This document shows, in pieces, positions 1 to 8,252 of a stretch of 64,000 bases of DNA. Location: contig NZ_QAJL01000003.1 in assembly GCF_003852525.1 (NCBI RefSeq), positions 1,002,972-1,066,971 on the forward strand, given 5' to 3'. Under the pieces are notes generated by a model. The model ran no database searches and was not told the DNA's origin. It was given only the letters and a program-made list of their open reading frames with translations. The position numbers and the translations under genes are program-made. The stretch's first letter is position 1; every line of letters starts with the position of its first letter. This DNA comes from Pedobacter sp. KBW06. GTDB taxonomy: Bacteria; Bacteroidota; Bacteroidia; Sphingobacteriales; Sphingobacteriaceae.

Positions 1-653
1 TCCTTTAGATAAAAGGGTTCAAAATAAGCTACATCTTCAAATTTTGCAGCTTCAAAAGCTTCCATCGCAAGGCGGCTCATATTGGAAGCAGAGTTGAAAT
101 TTATTTCAGAAAAGCGGGCATGCTCATGACGCAATGCTTCGGCACACTTTGCCGCACCATCACCTATAAAAGTGATGACCTGATTATTCAATAAGTCTTC
201 AAAGCTTTGCTCATCTATGATTTTTGCCTCTACAGGAGAAATATGCTGTAATTGCTGATCAAATACAGCCGTAAAGACTTCCATTCTTCTCGCATCGATC
301 ATAGAACAGATCAATCCTTTGTTTTCCGGCTGCTGTGCAGCAAAACCTTCAGCCATCATCTGCAGCGTATCTATTGCAATCAAAGGCTTGTCTAAAGCAA
401 AACAAAGTCCTTTAGCCGTAGACACACCAATTCGCAATCCGGTATAAGAACCCGGACCTTTACTCACTGCAATCGCATCGAGTTCCTCATACTTTAATCC
501 CGCAGTGTCCATTACAGATTTGATGAATAAAGTCAGGCTACCTGCATGAATGTTACTCGCCATTTCTTCTTTCAGTGCAATGGTTTTCCCATTCTGAGAG
601 ATGGCGGCAGAACAAACTTGTGTGGCAGTTTCGATTTGAAGTATAGTGGTCAT
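1..653 (-). CDS. tsaB: TsaB, tRNA threonylcarbamoyladenosine biosynthesis protein (3' end cut by window edge)
   Basis: TsaB is the inactive ASKHA-fold partner of TsaD in making the t6A37 modification of ANN-decoding tRNAs. About 217 residues are visible. They begin MTTILQIETATQVCSAAIS, which is the family's N-terminal phosphate-loop strand, and include KGPGSYTGLRIG at about residues 65-76, the TsaB signature. Reading stays open to the window edge with only a few residues likely missing, since the family is about 220-230 aa. The ATG is preceded by a short gap from yidD on the same strand, so it may be co-transcribed with rpmH-rnpA-yidD. Identification is firm; the end is not seen. Confidence 0.93.
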   Translation of the reverse strand, partial: MTTILQIETATQVCSAAISQNGKTIALKEEMASNIHAGSLTLFIKSVMDTAGLKYEELDAIAVSKGPGSYTGLRIGVSTAKGLCFALDKPLIAIDTLQMMAEGFAAQQPENKGLICSMIDARRMEVFTAVFDQQLQHISPVEAKIIDEQSFEDLLNNQVITFIGDGAAKCAEALRHEHARFSEINFNSASNMSRLAMEAFEAAKFEDVAYFEPFYLK

Positions 654-676
654 CAGATAAAATTAAATACTCAGGC

Positions 677-910
677 TTAAGGAACGGGATCGTGTCCATG
701 TTTCCCCCAGGGGTGACAGCGTCCAATCCGTTTCAAAGTTAACCATCCTCCTTTAAAAGGTCCGTGTTTTTTTATTGCCTCCATCCCATACTGAGAGCAT
801 GTAGGTGTAAAACGACATTGCGCCCCTAATAATGGCGATAAAAGCAACTGATAAGCCCTGATCAGCAGCAGGAAGAACCAGCCGATGACCTGCTTAACTG
901 CCCTGATCAT
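677..910 (-). CDS. yidD: YidD, membrane protein insertion efficiency factor
   Basis: This is a 77-residue YidD family protein. It has an amphipathic N-terminal helix (residues 5-25) and the conserved Cys motif CRFTPTCSQYGMEAI, followed by GRCHPWG near the C-terminus. YidD sits at the inner face of the membrane and helps YidC insert proteins. It lies in the classic order rpmH-rnpA-yidD, and its start overlaps the end of rnpA by 17 bases, which suggests translational coupling. Length and motifs match the family. Confidence 0.96.
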   Translation of the reverse strand: MIRAVKQVIGWFFLLLIRAYQLLLSPLLGAQCRFTPTCSQYGMEAIKKHGPFKGGWLTLKRIGRCHPWGKHGHDPVP

Positions 911-1289
911 TTTTGATGTTGTTAATCAGCCTTTTTAAGGCGCCATCCATCTTCTTCTCCATAAAAGAGAACTCATAGATCTTCTTTCCTACAAACTGTA
1001 AAGAAAAAATAAGCAGCTGCTCCTGTTCCGCAATTGCGGGATAGAGCTCGGCCTGTTTTTGCAAACGGTAAGCCTCACGGCTTCTTCTCTTGATCAGGTT
1101 CCGGTCTACCGCTTTTTTGAAGCGCTTTTTGGAAACATTGATCACTACCTGAGCAGGGAAGCTGTGCGGGGCATCAACAAAAAGATAGGAAACGCGAAAT
1201 GGATATAATAAAAAAGAAGAACCGTCTTTAAATAGCAGATCTAATAATTTTCTACTACATAACCGTTCTTCTTTATTAAATGTGTTCAT
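894..1289 (-). CDS. rnpA: RnpA, ribonuclease P protein component
   Basis: RnpA is the protein subunit of RNase P, which removes 5' leaders from pre-tRNA. The family RNR-type motif is present as KKRFKKAVDRNLIKRRSREAYR, a very basic helix that binds the RNA subunit. I place the start at MNTFNKEERL, because this is where family proteins begin. An upstream in-frame ATG would add 14 residues running into the rpmH spacer. The resulting 131-residue length is normal. It follows rpmH by a short spacer and overlaps yidD. Confidence 0.93.
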   Translation of the reverse strand: MNTFNKEERLCSRKLLDLLFKDGSSFLLYPFRVSYLFVDAPHSFPAQVVINVSKKRFKKAVDRNLIKRRSREAYRLQKQAELYPAIAEQEQLLIFSLQFVGKKIYEFSFMEKKMDGALKRLINNIKNDQGS

Positions 1290-1352
1290 GTTTTTGATCG
1301 CAAATTTGCAGATATTGTGATCTGCTAACACTTAATGTGCTGCAATCAAAAA

Positions 1353-1511
1353 TTATGCTTTGTGACGACGTTCGTCAGAAACTGATAGTTTGCTTCTTCC
1401 TTTTGCACGACGAGAAGCTAATACTCTTCTACCGTTTGCTGTAGCCATTCTTTCGCGGAAGCCGTGTTTGTTTCTTCTCTTTCTTTGCGAAGGTTGGAAT
1501 GTTCTTTTCAT
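1353..1511 (-). CDS. rpmH: 50S ribosomal protein L34
   Basis: This gene encodes 52 residues starting MKRTFQPSQRKRRNKHGFR and continuing with the basic RMATANGRRVLASRRAKGR core that defines bL34. Ribosomal protein L34 lies near the exit tunnel of the large subunit. The gene is first in the rpmH-rnpA-yidD cluster and sits just downstream of a near-ideal Bacteroidota promoter. The C-terminal extension (KLSVSDERRHKA) is common in this phylum. Confidence 0.98.
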   Translation of the reverse strand: MKRTFQPSQRKRRNKHGFRERMATANGRRVLASRRAKGRSKLSVSDERRHKA

Positions 1512-1552
1512 AACTGTATTATATCTTAGACTATTTTTTTAAATAAGAGGTG

Positions 1553-1584
1553 CAAATATAGCTTGATTTTTATTTAATTGCAAA
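1553..1584 (-). promoter_or_regulatory. Bacteroidota-type promoter of rpmH
   Basis: Read on the minus strand, the sequence holds TTTG (1584-1581), a 20-base spacer, then TATATTTG (1560-1553). This fits the Bacteroidota -33 TTTG / -7 TAnnTTTG consensus with ideal spacing. The -7 box ends 41 bases before the rpmH ATG. It is the cleanest promoter I found in the window and supports the phylum assignment. Confidence 0.8.
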
Positions 1585-1619
1585 TAGAATTCAAGGTAGT
1601 TTTCTTTTTTCTTGATTTC

Positions 1620-2357
1620 TTACAAGCCAAGCGCCGCTTTAAGCTTGATATAGCCCGTTTTACTTACCGGAAGCCATATGTCAGATTTCAACAATACAAT
1701 ATAACTGTCCTTTTCTTTCAGCTCTATTTTTGTCACCTGCGCCAAATTTATGATATATGAACGATGAATACGAATAAATTGAGAAGATTCTAAAGTTTGC
1801 TCAAAAAAACTCATCGTTTTATTCTTGTGAAATATTCCTTCAGTAGTACTCAGCTTCACATAATCGTCATCTGCTTCCAGGTAATGAATGTCGGTAACCG
1901 CAATGATCTTGATCACACCATTCTTCTTCACCACCACCCTGTTGTTCTGTGCAGGGTTCAGGGCTGCAGAATCCAGCAGTTCTTTCGTATTGCCATCTCC
2001 ATTGTTTAACCTCGCCGGCAATTTATGGATCGCCTGCTCAAACCGGCTTTGCTCTATTGGTTTCAACAGATAGTCTACCGCATTGACTTCAAAAGCCTTG
2101 ATGGCGTATTCATCAAAGGCTGTAGTAAAGATGACCGCAGGATGCTTCTCTACCAGCTCCAGCATCTCAAAGCCATTGATCTTGGGCATCTGAATATCCA
2201 GAAAGATGAAATCCGGCTGATGCTGCGTAATGGCCTTAATCCCTTCAAACCCATCGCTACACTCTGCAACGATCTCAATATCCGGAAAATTGCTTAAGTA
2301 ATGTTTCACTATGTCTCGGGCAAGGGATTCATCATCTATTAGTATCGTTCTCATCAT
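1620..2357 (-). CDS. LytTR-family response regulator
   Basis: This is a 245-residue cytoplasmic regulator. The N-terminal receiver domain has the acidic pair D8/D9, phospho-acceptor D54 (IFLDIQMP) and conserved K99 (LLKP). The C-terminal LytTR DNA-binding domain spans about 140-245, with the typical HYLEADDDYVKL and FIRIHRSYIINLAQV segments. Its start overlaps the stop of the upstream histidine kinase by 4 bases, so the two are a cognate pair made from one mRNA. Two small membrane or cytoplasmic genes precede the kinase in the same operon. The targets are unknown. Confidence 0.93.
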   Translation of the reverse strand: MMRTILIDDESLARDIVKHYLSNFPDIEIVAECSDGFEGIKAITQHQPDFIFLDIQMPKINGFEMLELVEKHPAVIFTTAFDEYAIKAFEVNAVDYLLKPIEQSRFEQAIHKLPARLNNGDGNTKELLDSAALNPAQNNRVVVKKNGVIKIIAVTDIHYLEADDDYVKLSTTEGIFHKNKTMSFFEQTLESSQFIRIHRSYIINLAQVTKIELKEKDSYIVLLKSDIWLPVSKTGYIKLKAALGL

Positions 2358-3397
2358 TGTTTCTGAGGTATTTTAAGCGTAGTTATATACATATTTTCTT
2401 CTGTGGCCCTGGTTTGCAGTAATTTCTCATCTCCAAACAACAAATACAGTCGCCTTTTAATGGCCGTCAACCCAAAGCCCGTTCCTCCTGTCGCCTTCAT
2501 TTCCGGATCAAAAGGATTTTGAACCGTCACTTCAAGCATGTTATTCTCCAGCGTAACCAATATGGAAATCGTAATGGCCGCAGCGGTATTGTACAAACCG
2601 AATTTAATGGCATTCTCCACAATCGGTTGCAGCAGAGTCCCTGGCAAGCATAAATCTATGGTTTCTTCCTCAACTTTCACATCAATATTTAAACGATGGC
2701 TAAAGCGTACTTTTTCTATGTCCAGGTACAGCTGAATGTACTCCATCTCCTCCCCTACATTTACCCAGACCTCATCGTCTCTTTTTAAGGTTCCGCGAAG
2801 GAAAGAGGCCAGCTTCATGATCATCGTCCCCGCTTCTTTAGGGTTCATAATCGTCAGTGCATACACAGAATTCAGGCTATTGAAAAGGAAATGAGGTTGC
2901 AGCTGATGTCTTAATTTATTCAATTCCGCTTCCTTAGATAAATTTTGCGCCGTAAGTAAACGTTCCTGGGTGGCCGACTGCTCTTCCAAACGATACCATA
3001 ATATATTCGCCAGGGCGCACCAGGCCAAAAAGACAAATACAATGATGAACCGAATGATGAGCGATAACTGCAGAAAACTTTTGTAAGTAGGTTCGTCTAC
3101 AAAAAGATAACTTAGAGAAACATTGCTGATAAAAGTAATCAGGCCTGCAAGCATCAGGGTCAGGACAAGCAGGAAAAGAATGGTTTCATTTTTCGGCTGA
3201 TAGTAACCAAGCATATTGCTCAGAATCATACAGGCCAATGCCAGCAAGCCGTTTGTAATCAGGCTATCTGCCACAGAAATGAACCAGTTAAAATTCAGGG
3301 TATAATAAAAAAGCAGTACAAATACAGTAACCCAGGCCATAAATATGGCCGCGGCAAATCGTTGAATATTCTTATTGGCTAGAGGTCTGCTGGTCAA
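2354..3397 (-). CDS. LytS/YehU-type sensor histidine kinase (His_kinase family)
   Basis: This is a 347-residue inner-membrane kinase. Four hydrophobic segments lie within residues 14-135 with no large periplasmic domain, so the stimulus is probably sensed in or near the membrane. The His_kinase motif is LRHQLQPHFLFNSLNS with phospho-acceptor H169. The ATP-binding part shows the N-box LLQPIVENAIKFGL and a G-box GGTGFGLTAIKRRL. It overlaps the LytTR regulator gene by 4 bases. Seven bases separate it from the DUF4288 gene upstream, consistent with one operon. Confidence 0.93.
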   Translation of the reverse strand: MTSRPLANKNIQRFAAAIFMAWVTVFVLLFYYTLNFNWFISVADSLITNGLLALACMILSNMLGYYQPKNETILFLLVLTLMLAGLITFISNVSLSYLFVDEPTYKSFLQLSLIIRFIIVFVFLAWCALANILWYRLEEQSATQERLLTAQNLSKEAELNKLRHQLQPHFLFNSLNSVYALTIMNPKEAGTMIMKLASFLRGTLKRDDEVWVNVGEEMEYIQLYLDIEKVRFSHRLNIDVKVEEETIDLCLPGTLLQPIVENAIKFGLYNTAAAITISILVTLENNMLEVTVQNPFDPEMKATGGTGFGLTAIKRRLYLLFGDEKLLQTRATEENMYITTLKIPQKQ

Positions 3398-3404
3398 AAT
3401 AGTT

Positions 3405-3758
3405 TTAATTAGGATTCTTTATGGATATACTTTGATGCAGAAACGCCTCCCGACGTTTCAGCTCATCTAAAAAATTTGCCATATCTTCTGGCTCATGTAA
3501 TACGGAAGCGATCTCAGACCCATCTCCGGGGGCTTCAATCTCATACAAATCCGCAATACAGATAAACTCCCACTTCACCAGCTCTCCCTTACAGTTTCGG
3601 AATGGACGGTGAAAGTTTTCCGATTGCCCCTCTCCTTTATTTAAGGCTTCCTGAGCATCTTTGGCCTGGATCAGCCGTAATTGTTCATCAAACTGAGAAG
3701 CATAATTCCCATCTCCGCTGATGATTTGAAAAATATATCTTAGTGCAAACCACTTCAT
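3405..3758 (-). CDS. DUF4288-like protein
   Basis: This is a 117-residue soluble protein with no signal peptide. The opening MKWFALRYIFQIISGDG and the central pattern EAQEALxKG ... KWEFICIADLYEI resemble DUF4288 proteins, a small family of unknown function. The C-terminal tail (DMANFLDELKRREAF) is helical. It is the second gene of an operon, between a LiaF-like membrane protein and a LytS/LytTR pair with spacers of 11 and 7 bases, so it may act in the same sensory circuit. The function is not known. Confidence 0.65.
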   Translation of the reverse strand: MKWFALRYIFQIISGDGNYASQFDEQLRLIQAKDAQEALNKGEGQSENFHRPFRNCKGELVKWEFICIADLYEIEAPGDGSEIASVLHEPEDMANFLDELKRREAFLHQSISIKNPN

Positions 3759-3769
3759 CGGTATTCATT

Positions 3770-4615
3770 TTAAAAGTTTCTGATCTCTATCCCTCCAAAT
3801 AACGCCAAGCCTGTGATCTTAACAATCTTCCCTTCATTGCTGGTCACAATAACCGGCCCCCTCTTATCATCACAGCCTCCAAAAATGGCGGTCACTTCCG
3901 ACTTCACGATCCAGCTTGGAGGAAGAATAATTTTAACCCCACCAAAAACAGCAATGATTTCCAGCACAATTACTCCCTCAAAATCAGCCTGGGTAAGGTT
4001 CAGGTTACAACCCCCAAAAACCGCTACGACCTCTCCACCTTTAAAATTTTTGGAATAAATCATCTGATCTGTTCCACCAAAAACAGCAACCGACTCAATC
4101 ACGTCATTTTCATCTACCCAATCGCCCTTTTTTTTCTTTGAAGATTCAGCGGCTCCGGAATCTCCGGCGCCCGAACCATCACCCATATCTCCGTAATCAT
4201 TCCCCATACTTCCCGATCCGTCGCCCATATTTCCAAAACCAAAGTCGGTATTAAAGTCAGCGTGTTTTTTCTTCCATTTCTCCCTGTTAAAACCTCTGCC
4301 TTTAGGTTTTAAAATCAAAAACAGGCCGACGATGATAAAGGCAAAAGCAAAGAAATACCTGGACAAATCAATATCAACAATATCCTTTGCCGTAGCGTAG
4401 CCTCCGATAAGGACCAGGATACACCAGACTCCCGCATCAAAATTCCGTTTGTACCCAATCAGCAATCCGATCACCAACATCAAAGTATGCCAGCTCAGTA
4501 CCCAATGAGGGATATAGATATCCATATTCCTCAAAAAGAACACTAAACCAATCAGAAGGAGAATGAAACCACTCCATACCCTGTTGTTCTTATTACAATC
4601 TTTCCACTTTTCCAT
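3770..4615 (-). CDS. LiaF-like membrane protein with repeated FGG motifs
   Basis: This is a 281-residue protein with four transmembrane segments at about 14-30, 40-55, 61-75 and 87-103. A low-complexity Gly/Asp/Ser/Met linker (about 125-155) contains repeated GDGSG units. The C-terminal beta domain carries five copies of an A(V/I/L)FGG motif (AVFGGTD, AVFGGCN, AVFGGVK, AIFGGCD, ALFGGIE). This matches the LiaF/DUF5668 type, which in Firmicutes modulates an envelope-stress kinase. It is first in an operon with a DUF4288 protein and a LytS/LytTR pair, so a sensor-modulator role is plausible but inferred. Confidence 0.82.
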   Translation of the reverse strand: MEKWKDCNKNNRVWSGFILLLIGLVFFLRNMDIYIPHWVLSWHTLMLVIGLLIGYKRNFDAGVWCILVLIGGYATAKDIVDIDLSRYFFAFAFIIVGLFLILKPKGRGFNREKWKKKHADFNTDFGFGNMGDGSGSMGNDYGDMGDGSGAGDSGAAESSKKKKGDWVDENDVIESVAVFGGTDQMIYSKNFKGGEVVAVFGGCNLNLTQADFEGVIVLEIIAVFGGVKIILPPSWIVKSEVTAIFGGCDDKRGPVIVTSNEGKIVKITGLALFGGIEIRNF

Positions 4616-4828
4616 TATTACTTATTTTCAGTATAACCTATCTATTCATTTGTGTTGAAAGCTGATCTGTTGCGCTTTCTATCATCAAATGTATATAGGT
4701 TATCATCATTTTAAAAGGCAGATCACTCCGGAAGGAGCGAATAGTCGGTAAACTCCTATTTTTAATCGGTAAAAATTATCCGTTATTTTGAATTCTTAAC
4801 TATTTACCCACAAAACCGATTCTCAATA

Positions 4829-5698
4829 ATGAAAAAACTACTCGTCGCTATTCTGCTTTGGATCCCCCTGATTACATTTGGACAATCCCCCGGACAGTCC
4901 TACAAAATATATGATGTAAAAAACAAAAAAATCATCAGCATTGATGAATTAATAGCCAATACCAACGATATCGACGTCCTCTTTTTTGGAGAAGAACACA
5001 ATGATTCCATCGGTCACCTTCTCGAGTTCGAATTGCTAAAAAAACTGAGCAGCACTTACCCTAAAACAGCCCTGGCTTTGGAGATGTTTCATACCGATAC
5101 GCAACCCATAATGAACGAATACCTGGCAGGTCTGATTTCGGAAAAGAATTTCAACAAAGAAGCAAGGGCCTGGAACAACTATAAAGATTACCGCCCAATG
5201 ATCGAATTTGCCAAGGCCGGTCAGCTTCCGGTAATTGCCGGAAATGCTGCTGCACGATACAGCAATGCCGTTACTAAATCCGGATTGGAAGCCTTAAAGC
5301 AATTTCCTGCTGCATCTCTTGCCTTCCTTCCTCCAATCCCGCTGGATACAGCTACGGGAAGATATTATGATAAATTTATAGAAACCCTTGGAGGTCACGA
5401 CATGGGTCCAATGAAGATCTATCAGACGCAAAATCTCTGGGATGCCAGCATGTCCTGGTCAATAGCCAAATATTATAAAGCCCATAAAGGAGCAAAGATT
5501 TTCCAGGTCAACGGGCGTTTTCATAGCGATGAAAAGCTGGGAACTCTCGCTAAATTAAAGCAATACCTGCCAAAACTTCGGATCTCAAATATTTCCTGTT
5601 TTCCGGGAGATGATTTTACAAACCCAGACTGGACTAAACACCAGCACCTGGGAGATTATATTATCCTTACAGACCCGAAAATAAAAAGAACTTTTTAA
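4829..5698 (+). CDS. ChaN-like (haem-binding uptake, Tiki superfamily) protein
   Basis: This 289-residue protein is exported. Its signal peptide MKKLLVAILLWIPLITFGQ ends at a small-residue site. The family motifs are present: DVLFFGEEHND with the metal or haem-linked GEEH, LALEMFHTDTQPIMNEYL, and a late FQVNGRFHSDEKLGT. ChaN family proteins bind haem or act in iron handling, and the fold is shared with Tiki/erythromycin-esterase-like enzymes. The gene stands alone between divergent and convergent neighbours and ends at a strong shared terminator. The substrate is uncertain. Confidence 0.85.
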   Translation: MKKLLVAILLWIPLITFGQSPGQSYKIYDVKNKKIISIDELIANTNDIDVLFFGEEHNDSIGHLLEFELLKKLSSTYPKTALALEMFHTDTQPIMNEYLAGLISEKNFNKEARAWNNYKDYRPMIEFAKAGQLPVIAGNAAARYSNAVTKSGLEALKQFPAASLAFLPPIPLDTATGRYYDKFIETLGGHDMGPMKIYQTQNLWDASMSWSIAKYYKAHKGAKIFQVNGRFHSDEKLGTLAKLKQYLPKLRISNISCFPGDDFTNPDWTKHQHLGDYIILTDPKIKRTF

Positions 5699-5716
5699 GA
5701 CCTGAACCACAATAAA

Positions 5717-5756
5717 AAAGGGCTTTAAGAAAATGATTATTTTCTTAAAGCCCTTT
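5717..5756. terminator. Bidirectional terminator between the ChaN-like gene and mscL
   Basis: Two perfect 18-base arms flank a 4-base GATT loop (arms 5717-5734 and 5739-5756). The stem is A-rich on the left and T-rich on the right, so the transcript ends in a U-tract in either direction. It sits between convergent genes. Confidence 0.92.
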
Positions 5757-5777
5757 CATTTTTTTAACATTGTGCGC

Positions 5778-6221
5778 TTATTTGCTTTTTAGCAAATCGC
5801 GTATTTCGGTAAGAAGTACCTGGTCTTGTGTTGGCGGTACCACTGCAGGAGCAGCTTCTTCTTGTTTTCTTTTCATTTTGTTGATCGCTTTCACCATCAG
5901 GAAGATGATAAAGGCTAAAATGAAGAAATTGATCACCTCTGTTACGAAGTTACCCCAGGCAAATACAGGACCTACTTTCCTTGCGTCTTCCAGAGAAGCA
6001 GTAGGGTTCGATTCCACGAATTGTCTTACTTTTTCGCTTAGTGGCAGATAGAAGTTAATGAAACCTTTATCACCAATCAATAAGCTAATCGGAGGCATGA
6101 TCAAATCATTCACCAGGGAGGTCACAATCTTGCCGAATGCCCCTCCGATAATCACACCGACAGCCAGGTCAATCACGTTGCCCTTGACTGCAAATTCTTT
6201 AAATTCTTTTACAAAACTCAT
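5778..6221 (-). CDS. mscL: Large-conductance mechanosensitive channel
   Basis: MscL is the homopentameric emergency valve that opens under membrane tension during osmotic down-shock. The 147-residue protein begins MSFVKEFKEFAVKGNVIDLAVGVIIGGAFGKIV, i.e. the N-terminal amphipathic helix plus pore helix TM1. TM2 follows at about residues 88-112 and a charged cytoplasmic helix ends the protein. Length and order fit the family. It is monocistronic and converges on the ChaN-like gene. Confidence 0.97.
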   Translation of the reverse strand: MSFVKEFKEFAVKGNVIDLAVGVIIGGAFGKIVTSLVNDLIMPPISLLIGDKGFINFYLPLSEKVRQFVESNPTASLEDARKVGPVFAWGNFVTEVINFFILAFIIFLMVKAINKMKRKQEEAAPAVVPPTQDQVLLTEIRDLLKSK

Positions 6222-6777
6222 AAGTAGTATTAGTTTTAGTTTTTAAACATCGTAATAAAAGTATAAACTTTATTTCTAAAAAACGCCATTAATCCAGCCA
6301 TTGCCTCTTTTTTTTTAGTGCGGCTAAACAAGTACGGTGACATATTTTTCTATAAAAATGAGAAAACGAGAATATTTTGAATACAATCAATCTCTATAGA
6401 AAACATTGTAATCTCAGGTATTGCACGACAAAACTCAGGTCGGGATTATAGTCCTTTTCCTGCTGATAAACCACGTTCAGGAATTCGTGAGAACCTTTGA
6501 GATCAATAAAAACCACGAAAAACTCAGCTTGAGAACCCTTTAGAACCTCTGAAAACCAATAAAAAAAACAATTATATACTGATGAAAAAAACAAGTATAT
6601 TGGCTAAAGACCGATAACGCTTAAAACCATACCTACCAATCAGATATAAATTAGATAAACCGATTTCCTGAGTTTATCGGCCTTGCCGAAAACACAATAA
6701 TACTTTGTCGGGATAGTTTATATGTAAACCAAATTCGTATTTTTGGAGCGGGTACATAAATACCTATTTTACAAAAC
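6222..6777. other. Intergenic region mscL-rpoN, no convincing gene
   Basis: This 556-base AT-rich stretch lies between divergent genes. A 66-codon minus-strand frame is present, but it has low-complexity composition and no domain, and I do not call it. The middle (about 6470-6580) contains imperfect direct repetition of the elements GAGAACC(C)TTT and (C)CAATAAAAA. The 3' end carries the likely rpoN promoter. The rest shows nothing I can name; a small RNA cannot be excluded. Confidence 0.5.
6738..6745 (+). promoter_or_regulatory. Candidate -7 element for rpoN
   Basis: TATTTTTG matches the Bacteroidota -7 consensus TAnnTTTG and lies 32 bases before the rpoN ATG. No clean TTTG is seen at the ideal -33 distance (a TTTG is 30 bases upstream), so the promoter call is moderate. 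Confidence 0.4.
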
Positions 6778-8247
6778 ATGCTTAAACAACATCTACAACA
6801 AAAATTACTTCAGAAGCTATCTCCACAGCAAATTCAATTTATAAAATTGCTGCAAGTACCTACAGTTGCATTAGATACCCGTATAAAAGAAGAATTAGAA
6901 GAAAACCCTGCACTTGAAGATCCCAGCTTAATGATTGCCGAGGAGCCTAAAGGTGAATATGATGATCTTAATGATACTCCGGATGATTTTGATTCCAGTG
7001 CCAAGGAAGAAAGCACGGATGAGTTTAATGTAGATGATTATTTACAGGACGACAACGTAAACGACTATAGTACCTCCTATAACAATGATGATGACGAAGA
7101 AAAAAAAGAAACTCCAATTGCAATTGAGAGTACTTTTTTTGAAAGCTTACAGGAACAGCTCGATTTAGTTCCTTTATCTGATCAGGATTTCATCATTGGT
7201 AAGCAAATCATCGGAAGTTTAGATGACGATGGTTATCTGCGCAGGCCCATCACCTCCATGATCGACGACCTTGCATTTTCACAAAATGCCATGGTAGAAG
7301 AAGAGGATGTACTGGAAATGCTCAAAGTAATCCAAAGCTTCGATCCTCCGGGTATCGCAGCAAGAGACCTTCAGGAATGTCTGACACTTCAGTTAAAACG
7401 TAAAGATCCGGCAAACCCAATCATTCAGAAAGCCATTATCATCGTTGAAAACCACCTGGATGAATTTACGAGAAAACACTACGATAAACTGGAAAAATCA
7501 TTGGGTCTGAACAGTGATGACCTCAAAGAAATCATTGCGGAAATACTACGCTTAAATCCAAAACCGGGAGATTCTAACCAGGTAACCACCAAGCAACTGC
7601 AAGTTATTCCTGACTTCCATGTTTCCAATAATGACGGCACCTTAATCCTGACACTCAATTCAAAAAACGCACCGGAACTCAGAGTGAGCCGTTCGTATAT
7701 TGATATGTTTGATCATTATGATAAAGCGGCACAAAAAGATAAAAAACTCAAGGAAGCGGTACAGTTTGTAAAGCAAAAACTGGATTCTGCAAAATGGTTT
7801 ATTGATGCCATTAAACAAAGACAGCAAACCTTGTTGAAGACCATGAATGCCATCATGCAATACCAGTATGAATACCTGCTGACCGGTGATGAGCGCAAAA
7901 TGCGTCCCATGATCTTAAAAGATATTGCAGACAAAATTGACATGGACATTTCTACCGTTTCAAGGGTAGCAAATTCTAAATATGTACAAACAGAATTTGG
8001 AACTTTTCTCCTGAAATCCTTCTTCTCTGAAGCCATACAAACTGAAAGTGGTGAAGAAGTATCTAACAAAGAAGTAAAGAAAATTCTGGAAGACTGTATC
8101 GGTAACGAAGACAAACGAAAACCGCTTGCAGATGAAAAACTGACAGAGATTCTTAAAGAACAAGGGTACAATATCGCCAGAAGAACGGTTGCAAAATACA
8201 GGGAACAAATGAACATTCCTGTAGCACGTTTAAGAAAGGAGCTGTAA
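6778..8247 (+). CDS. rpoN: RNA polymerase sigma-54 factor
   Basis: RpoN directs core RNA polymerase to -24/-12 promoters and needs AAA+ activators. The 489-residue protein has the Gln/Leu-rich region I (MLKQHLQQKLLQKLSPQQIQ ... EELEENPALE). A strongly acidic region II follows (about 50-120). A core-binding domain contains GIAARDLQECL. The HTH domain contains DISTVSRVANSKYVQT. The C-terminal RpoN box is ARRTVAKYRE at about 467-476. The start fits the family. I did not recognise a sigma-54 activator or a convincing -24/-12 promoter inside the window. Confidence 0.98.
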   Translation: MLKQHLQQKLLQKLSPQQIQFIKLLQVPTVALDTRIKEELEENPALEDPSLMIAEEPKGEYDDLNDTPDDFDSSAKEESTDEFNVDDYLQDDNVNDYSTSYNNDDDEEKKETPIAIESTFFESLQEQLDLVPLSDQDFIIGKQIIGSLDDDGYLRRPITSMIDDLAFSQNAMVEEEDVLEMLKVIQSFDPPGIAARDLQECLTLQLKRKDPANPIIQKAIIIVENHLDEFTRKHYDKLEKSLGLNSDDLKEIIAEILRLNPKPGDSNQVTTKQLQVIPDFHVSNNDGTLILTLNSKNAPELRVSRSYIDMFDHYDKAAQKDKKLKEAVQFVKQKLDSAKWFIDAIKQRQQTLLKTMNAIMQYQYEYLLTGDERKMRPMILKDIADKIDMDISTVSRVANSKYVQTEFGTFLLKSFFSEAIQTESGEEVSNKEVKKILEDCIGNEDKRKPLADEKLTEILKEQGYNIARRTVAKYREQMNIPVARLRKEL

Positions 8248-8252
8248 AACAG

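Noticed and set aside
4190..4240. Tandem GDGSG-coding repeat as a DNA repeat element
   Set aside because: It is a low-complexity protein linker in the LiaF-like gene.
6394..6594. 66-codon minus-strand frame as a gene
   Set aside because: Hydrophobic low-complexity start, no domain, no conserved context; kept only as a low-interest note.
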